The translations under genes were made by a program, and so were the position numbers. A stretch of 64,000 bases of DNA from Phlebotomus papatasi (Eukaryota; Arthropoda; Insecta; Diptera; Psychodidae). Location: contig NC_077223.1 of the NCBI RefSeq assembly GCF_024763615.1, forward strand, positions 4,216,001 to 4,280,000, written 5' to 3'. The notes beneath the pieces are model-generated. The model made no database searches. It saw only the letters and a list, made by a program, of their open reading frames with translations, and had not been told where the DNA came from. Shown here piece after piece: positions 57,294 through 64,000 of the stretch (its first letter is position 1; every line of letters begins with the position of its first letter).

Positions 57294-57852
57294 GGGTAAG
57301 TGTGCCTAATTCCGGCCAGCTTGTAATTCTGGCCATATTTGTTGTTCCTCGAATTTTCATGAATTTTTGGTTTTTACATACTGTAGAGCAGAGGTGTGCA
57401 AGAAACCGTTGAAACCGAATTAACGTCAAATGAAACATGTACGTCAATGGTCAAAACGCTACTATAACAAACTTATTTTGACGTTAATTCGGTTTCAACG
57501 GTTTCTTGCACACCTCTGCTCTAGAGATTATACAGTGCAAAAGAATAACAATAATGCAGATTCCACAAACAAGGTGATGTAAAAAAACATTTGAAGAATT
57601 CCCGATGGGCAAAGAACTATGAGAATGAAGGTGGCCGAAATAAGGCACCAAAGCTCTGTCAACATTTTTATTCATTTTAAAGTATATTAAGAATAATTTT
57701 AGAGTAAATAAAGACGATCTACAAGGTTCCAAGCAATACTTCTTAAAAAAAAGAAGTAATAAAAATATTCAATTTGTACTAATAATATTGCATTTAAAAC
57801 TTGAGACCTTGGCGCTTGCATGCAACTATGCCGAAATTTGGCACACTTACCC
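57294..57852 (+). mobile_element. B-family element B3, interrupted by a hAT-like MITE
   Basis: GGGTAAGTGTGCCTAATTCC to GGCACACTTACCC, TA on both sides (57292-57293, 57853-57854). Without the insert it is about 420 bp, close to B1 in length and sequence. Confidence 0.85.
57389..57518. mobile_element. hAT-like MITE, copy 1, inside B3
   Basis: 130 bp. CAGAGGTGTGCAAGAAACCG and its inverse at the right end, with CGTTGAAACCGAATTAACG in the arms. The 8-bp flanks are CTGTAGAG and CTCTAGAG (one difference). B1 shows the empty site ACTCTAGAGATTATAC. Confidence 0.92.
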
Positions 57853-57877
57853 TAACCATTTACCTAACCATATTACA

Positions 57878-58839
57878 GTATGAAATGTAATATTTTTAAT
57901 TCATATTGATATTTTTTGTTACTGCCTTTTCGGGAAGGTTGTGTGGAACCTTGAAAACTAGTTTATCATCTTTGTTTTCTTTAAATCCCTTCCTAAAATA
58001 TTGAAAAATTAATAATATTATGAACATTGCTTTGGGTAGTATTCCGGCCACTTTGAGTGAAATACCGGCCACCTTTTGTGATGCAACGGATAGAAAATTT
58101 CAAAACGTGAAATGGAACGAGTTTAATATTTAGTTTAATACGTTTATATGACCTACAAGCCCTGAGATCTTCCGTGTAATTTGTCCTGAAGACCTCAAGA
58201 GTAGCATCTCTAATTTACGCGCAGATTCCCGTAGCAATTTGGCCTTTCTGAACTTTTCCAATGCATTTTCCACATCATCTTTTTCATAGAAGCGACGGTT
58301 TTTTTTCTCTGGACATTGTGGAACTCAGAAATGAATAAGAAATTTAGGTAAGCAAAAGATGTTGCCGGAATAGGCAACACTACCTCACCGGAGAGACGCT
58401 AACAAAGTATATACTTTTTTATGCGGAATACAGGATCCAGCAGGGATATTCACCCGAAATTTAAAGATTGATTCACTATTTACATAAACAGAAACAATCT
58501 TTAATGAAAACTAATCAATTTTCATGAAAAACACCGAAGGAAAACCTTTTGCACTTCACCAAAAATCGTAAGACTGCTAGAAACACAATCGATCTGTCAC
58601 ATTTTTTGTAAGACTCTTTCCACACTGAGTTTTTACAATGCAATTTAAATTCTAATCATACTTAAAATTTAACGGTCTTTGTGTTTATACATCCTAAAAT
58701 GAATAAGTATTTAAAAGCAAAATGAATTAATTGACTATTCGAAGATAACATACATAATTTTAATTAATTTATTTGCATAGCCGAAATTACACTCAAAGTG
58801 GCCGAAATTAGAAGCTGACCGAAATTTGGCACACTTGCA
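57878..58839 (-). mobile_element. B-family element B4 (1-kb form), one end missing
   Basis: The reverse complement of B5 over its whole length, for example CTGCTAGAAACACAATCGAT and CCGGAATAGGCAACACTACC. It lacks about 55 bp of the end next to B3. Holds the same relic frame (minus strand, near 58310), with ESARK and DDVENALEKF-like residues. Confidence 0.75.
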
Positions 58840-60829
58840 CTTTTGTGCAATTTTTCAAGGAAACTTTTCTATATTAATCTTTTAAAATCGTTCCGGAAAA
58901 TCATATAAATGTGGAACTTTTCTGATAGTTATATAATATTAAAATTCCATTTCTTCCTACATCAAATGTAGTGCATATTTCAAGTGATTTGATTGAAAGA
59001 AATCCACCGAATCCACCTGATTTGATCTATATATTTTTGACGCATTCGAAAGCATCACCGAATATGAAATACCAATTGTATAATTATGTTAATATTTCAC
59101 TAATCTCATTTGCTTATTAAAAATTAATAGTGACATGAAGTGAATTAATAACAACAGGGATTATAGAGAAAAAAAAATAGAGAAAGAAAATAATCCCTCC
59201 GGAGCTGGTTTCAATCAACTCTGCAGTCAGTGGAAAAAATTTCATAATAAATGCATTTTAATATTTAAATTAATGCCTTGTGTACCCTCATGGTGAATTG
59301 GAAGCTGAAGACATGCTGAGAGGTCTTGCTGTGCATTGGATTTATGGTATTTTTGGCTAAATCAGCATCAAATGAGTACGAGAAAAAAAAACGATTGAGA
59401 AAATGCAATTTGAAATTTATTTAAAAAAAATACTTGTTCCATTGAACAAACGTAATAATTAATTCAAACACTTACCCTCCATCTCGTGGTCATTCTAAGA
59501 CAATTTATTCCTGTTCAATCTCCATCCGCTTCTTAAACATTTTTATTAGTGACTCTCCCTTTTGCATTTTGCTACGGCTAATATCTCCACGGTAACATAT
59601 AATTTAGCAAGAAATTGAAGATGTGCAATTATAGATAAACCGGCTCCTTGAACATCTCCTCCCACCTCTTGGCTTCTTTCATACACCACCTAAGAAGACC
59701 AATTCACGCACATTGAGCTCAAATTGCCTCAGAATGAAGACGATTACTGAATAAATTAGATAAAGTATCACTCCTTTGGCGAAAGTCTTATGGAATTTTT
59801 GTGATGAACAGCTTCCTTCTTACTTCATTCCTGCGCTGAGGAAGTAAAGAGATCGATGGACTATACTGAATTAATGTGTGCTTAAAGAAACATAAACTCC
59901 CTCTAGCAATTGCTAAAGTCCACCTTATCCCCTTTCCTTATTTGCCATCAACACAAAATTGAAAAAATAAATAAAAAAAAACTCGTTGGAATTACAAATT
60001 TGGAATGTGTCAAACATTGACGGAAGACAACTTTTACTATACTCTTACAAATATTTATCTCAATCTGTAATCAAATACCGAGCAATGTCAGTTCGAAAAT
60101 GGACTTATTTAGAAGGCACAAGCCACGAAAAAAAATCTCTCTCAATTTAAATTAGTCATTCAGATGAAGATATACGACAAAAAAATATCAAGCACAATAT
60201 CAAGCCAAAAAAAATTAATTGACTTTCCGATTGCAAGTGTGTGTGACCAATTGCTCAAAGAATGAGCTTTAAAGTTTCCCAAATTAATTTTGTGCGGAGA
60301 GCTTTTAGGAGGGATGATGATTTCTTGCCAAAATGTAGAACAAGCCAAAGATTTATGATTCCAGTCTTTCTTGCCAAAAATCTTTCTATTTGGAGCGAAA
60401 AATACACGTGTGGACGCTTAAATGCAAATCCTTGCCAGAAGAATTGCTATATACCACTTAGTATACTCACTGAGACTTTATTAAAATAACACGATTATTA
60501 TTTTTGCCATATTTATTTAAATAATCAAAGAATAATCCACACCCTTTCAAACAATTCCTTGTTGTAATTACAAAAAATAGATTAAAAAATATTAACTATA
60601 GTAGAGACTAGGGTAAAAAGTCACAAATCGAAAATTTCGAAATTCAACATCTTCCAAGATAAAGAAAAAAATTGTTGCTTAAAATTTTTCCGCAAATAGC
60701 CTCCGTTGACCTTTTTCAATGTCAAAAATTTCCTAGAATACGAACAAGGAATTTAGAAAAAAAAATGAAATCTTTAGCACTGTTTTTGAAATATTTTTCT
60801 TACAACAGATATCAATTTTTACCTATTTA
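58840..60829. other. AT-rich spacer, possible splice donor at 59476
   Basis: No repeat or gene recognised. On the minus strand ATGACCACGAGATGGAGG is followed directly by GTAAGTG (59476 downward), a possible first coding exon of six codons. Confidence 0.25.
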
Positions 60830-61857
60830 GGGTAAGTGTGCCAAATTTCGGCCAGCTTCTAAATTCGGCCACTTTCAGTGTAATTTCGGCCATGCAAATA
60901 AATTAATTAAAATTATGTATGTAATCTTCGAATAGTCAATGAATTCATTTTGCTTTCAAATATTTATTTATTTTAGGATGTATTAACACAAAGACCGTTA
61001 AATTTTAGGTATAATTTGAATTCAAATGGAAAGAGTCTTACAAAAAATGTGACAGATCGATTGTGTTTCTAGCAGTCTTGTGATTTGTGGTGAAGTGCAA
61101 AAGGTTTTCCTTCGGTGTTTTTCATGAAAATTGATTAGTTTCCATTAAAGATTGTTTCTGTTTATGTTAATATTGAATCAATCTTTAAATTTCGAGTGAA
61201 ATTTCCCAGCTGGATCCTGTATTTCACGTAAAACAGTATATACTTTGTGAGCATCTCTCCAGTGAGGTAGTGTTGCCTATTCCGGCAACATCTTTTGCTT
61301 TCCTAAATTTCTTATTCATTTTGTGTTTTATTTTAAATTTCTGAGTTCTACAATGTCCAGAGAAAAGAACCATTCCTTCTATGAAAAAGATGACATGGAA
61401 AAGGCCTTGTAAGAATTCAGGAAGGGCAAATTGCTACGAGAATCTGCGCGTAAATTTGAGATGCTACTCTTCAGGTCTTCAGGACAAATTGAACGGAAGA
61501 TCTCAGGGCTTGTAGATCATATAAACGTATTAAACTAAATATTAAACTCATTCCGTTTGACGTTTTGAAATTTTCTATCCGTTGCGTCACAAAAGGTGGT
61601 CAGAAAAAAGGTGACCGGTATTTCATTCAAATTGGCCGGAATACTACCCAAAGAAATGTCCATATTATTATTAATTTTTCAATATTTTAGAAAGGGATTT
61701 AAAGAAAACAAAGATGATAAACTAGTTTTCAAGGTATCACACAACCTTCCCGAGAGGGAAGTAACAAAAAATATCAATATGAATTAAAAATATTACATTT
61801 CATACTTAGGACTTCGGTGCTTATATGCAACTATGCCGAAATTTGGCACACTTACCC
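60830..61857 (+). mobile_element. B-family element B5 (1-kb form), complete
   Basis: 1028 bp. GGGTAAGTGTGCCAAATTTC to GGCACACTTACCC, TA on both sides (60828-60829, 61858-61859). A 19-codon frame at 61353 (MSREKNHSFYEKDDMEKAL, then stop) continues after the stop as EFRKGKLLRESARKFE, the start of a psq-type helix-turn-helix. It is a longer non-autonomous or decayed relative of B1-B3, derived from a pogo-like element. Confidence 0.85.
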
Positions 61858-61859
61858 TA

Positions 61860-63876
61860 TTGCCCGGAAATAAAGGAAAGCATGACAGGAAACATAACCA
61901 TATAAAGTTCATGTACTTAGAAAGTTGGACAAATTGAATAATAAGACAATTTTGTGAAAACAATAAAAATTGTATAGCTTTATTTGTATTATTGTAAAAT
62001 AAAATTTTACAATTTTTAAAAATTTTACTATTATCCATTTTGTCCGCTTTTCCAAGTGTCCTGATTTACCTATAATAACTTACGCGTTACATATTTTCCG
62101 TCACCCTCACCTTTTTTCCGTGAAATACTTTAGGAATCCTAGGTACAAAAAGGTACAAATTCTCATAAATTTTATCATTATTCACTTTATCCTCCTTTCC
62201 AAATCCAAATGTTAAGGTTCGACTTTTAAACATTTTTGTCCGCCTTTTGAAAATGTGCGATTTTATAATTTACAGATATTTTTCTTTAATTTATTCAGTT
62301 GAACTTATTCTCAAGTGTCCGACTTTTCAAATTTTATCATTTTGGTCCAAAAGTCTATAAAAGTTTGATCCAAAAATTGAGCACCCCATTTAATTGAATC
62401 AGCCAATGCCAAAATGGTTTAATAAACACCTCCAGACCCAAGGTCTTTGTCAGGGAGATGGTCATGCGAAAATTAAAACATTTTCAATCGAAGATAAAAA
62501 TCACTGAGAAATATTTTCAATCAAATGGACAAAAATCTCCATTTCAATCAATTAATAAGTCAATAAAAGTCCATGCTACTCTACTGATCAGTAGCTGAGT
62601 TTGGATTTGTAATGTCCATCGAATGGAAAATAAGATAATCTCAATTAATTCACGTTATTGCCCACTTTTTTTCATTACACTTCTTCTTTAGCTTTGTAAT
62701 CTCACCATCTCCCAAAAACAATTTTTTGTTTTGTTCAATGAACCAAAGTGGCTTCGGTAACATCGTGATTACTATTAAAATTTTATTAAGTCTGTCATAT
62801 CTGATCAATGTGCCTTCCAATACGCATTTCTTTTCTCTCTTCCAAAAAGCCTTTATTGCCTTTTTCTGCGCTATAATGCCTATTTAGCGCTTCAAAAGTC
62901 CCAAAATGGAAATTATTGTTTGTGATGAAGGAATAGTTTGGAGATGAAAATGGTTGTTTGAGTGATTGGTTTGAAATTCAACCGTAAAAGAAATCATTTA
63001 ACATGTGATTAATGATGGTTATACTTTTTTTGAGAGATTGTTTGATGTCTTTTCACTTATTAATCCCATGTACATTATCTCATATTTTTCTCGCTTGAAC
63101 CGCCAACTCCCAAAAAAAAAAAGACAACCAACCACTTGCGCGCGCATTTTTGAGCTCTGGCATCCACTGATCCGATAAAGTGATAGAAAAATTGCATTTT
63201 CAAGGGGCCTAACTATATAGAGAAATTTCCCGATCTATGAAGTCACGTTTGTCATTGTGATTGGATCGATCTTCAGACTTTTTTTTCGGTAAGTCCGATA
63301 TGCACGAATCAATCGTTGATGATGGAAGTCGTGTCAATTGAAGTGAATCATCAGAATTACCTTCACCTCCATCAGCATCCAGCAAATCCCTCTGATGAGG
63401 TTGGCGCGTACAACCACAATATTGAAAAGTCAGTGAATTGAAACCCGCGATAATTACATTATACGTGCAACAATTTTATTTCAACGTTTTTTTATGCCCC
63501 CTGAATCATACGCCTTTGAACTCTAGTTGTCACTCAAACCATCCATTGACATATTTTTAGCCTAACCACTGATAATCGGATTTTCTGTTCATATAATGGT
63601 GAAAAATAGTACCACACAAAAACCATATCTTATTATCAACATGAATATTAATGCAATATTTCTGTCAATCAACACAAATAGTAATAAATATGTAAAATCT
63701 AATAAATAATGAATGTCTTATAGAAAATATCATAGCAGGAAGTTATGAAAGAAATGCATTTTAGACTAATTTACCAGGTTTTCTAGAGTTATAGAGGTTG
63801 AGTCTTGGATTGAGTTGTTTTATTTATCATAAATTTTATAATTATTATTTGATATAAGTTTGAAAGAAGTCAATTG
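61860..63876. other. AT-rich spacer, nothing recognised
   Basis: No gene or repeat family. A short inverted repeat GCGCTA..TAGCGC lies at 62868-62891. Confidence 0.5.
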
Positions 63877-64000
63877 CACTGAGTGAGAGAAATCCGAAAA
63901 AGTTAAAATAACATTCCGGAAATGTTAATTTTACCCTGCAGTATTGATCCAAAATCGGTGTAAATATTATGCTTTTTAGGTGTATTAGTGGTTAAAATTA
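63877..64000 (+). mobile_element. A-family MITE, copy A7, cut by the window end
   Basis: CACTGAGTGAGAGAAATCCG followed by ACATTCCGGAAATGTTAA and CCTGCAGTATTGATCC; the first 124 bp of the family. Confidence 0.85.

Overview
The window looks like AT-rich nuclear DNA of an insect, perhaps a nematoceran fly such as a sand fly; the genus is a guess. The grounds are an RTE-type retrotransposon with an (AATG)n tail, a 60-nt GT..AG intron, dense families of MITEs flanked by TA, TTA or 8-bp duplications, and no prokaryotic-type gene layout. No host protein-coding gene can be named. Almost everything recognisable is transposon-derived, and the spacers look like intergenic or intronic DNA. A few candidate splice sites on the minus strand (35.7, 56.4 and 59.5 kb) are the only hints of a host gene passing through.

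Layout. 0-8 kb: the tail of a repeat, a fold-back element built of 15-bp repeats (H1, 2.34-3.49 kb), repeat L, the hairpin E and an old copy of repeat G. 9.9-15.2 kb: repeat S, the 5' end of a pogo-like transposon with the N-terminal half of its transposase (10.96-11.3 kb), element B1, MITE P, and a long palindrome R with MITE A1 inserted in one arm. 15.8-26 kb: scattered MITEs (I, D1, F2, A2, B2, A3, A4, D2, A5). 26.2-28.2 kb: H2, the largest 15-bp-repeat element. 30.3-34.75 kb: a mosaic repeat, then a chain of TTA-flanked MITEs, one of which is split by a broken Jockey-like retrotransposon that itself received further MITEs. 36.2-41.7 kb: a possible 5.3-kb DNA transposon carrying a two-exon gene. 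44-50.5 kb: a possible low-confidence element, D3, a 127-bp retrotransposon tail, a hAT-type MITE, repeat L2 and repeat G2 hosting two insertions. 52-55 kb: MITE T1, a 1.5-kb 5'-truncated RTE copy with a 13-bp target duplication, and MITE F1 hosting H3 and G3. 57-62 kb: B3 (with a hAT MITE inside), B4 and B5.

How it fits together. The window reads as layered insertions, and several layers can be ordered because an uninterrupted relative or the opposite palindrome arm shows the empty site. Two MITE families can be tied to pogo-like transposases present here: family C shares its terminal sequence with the element that carries the 115-residue transposase fragment, and family B retains the first 20-30 codons of a related reading frame. 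The most unusual item is family H. It has three copies with a shared core and 8-bp target duplications (two copies), its arms are arrays of a roughly 15-bp unit, and the same arm of the core is the one expanded in both large copies.
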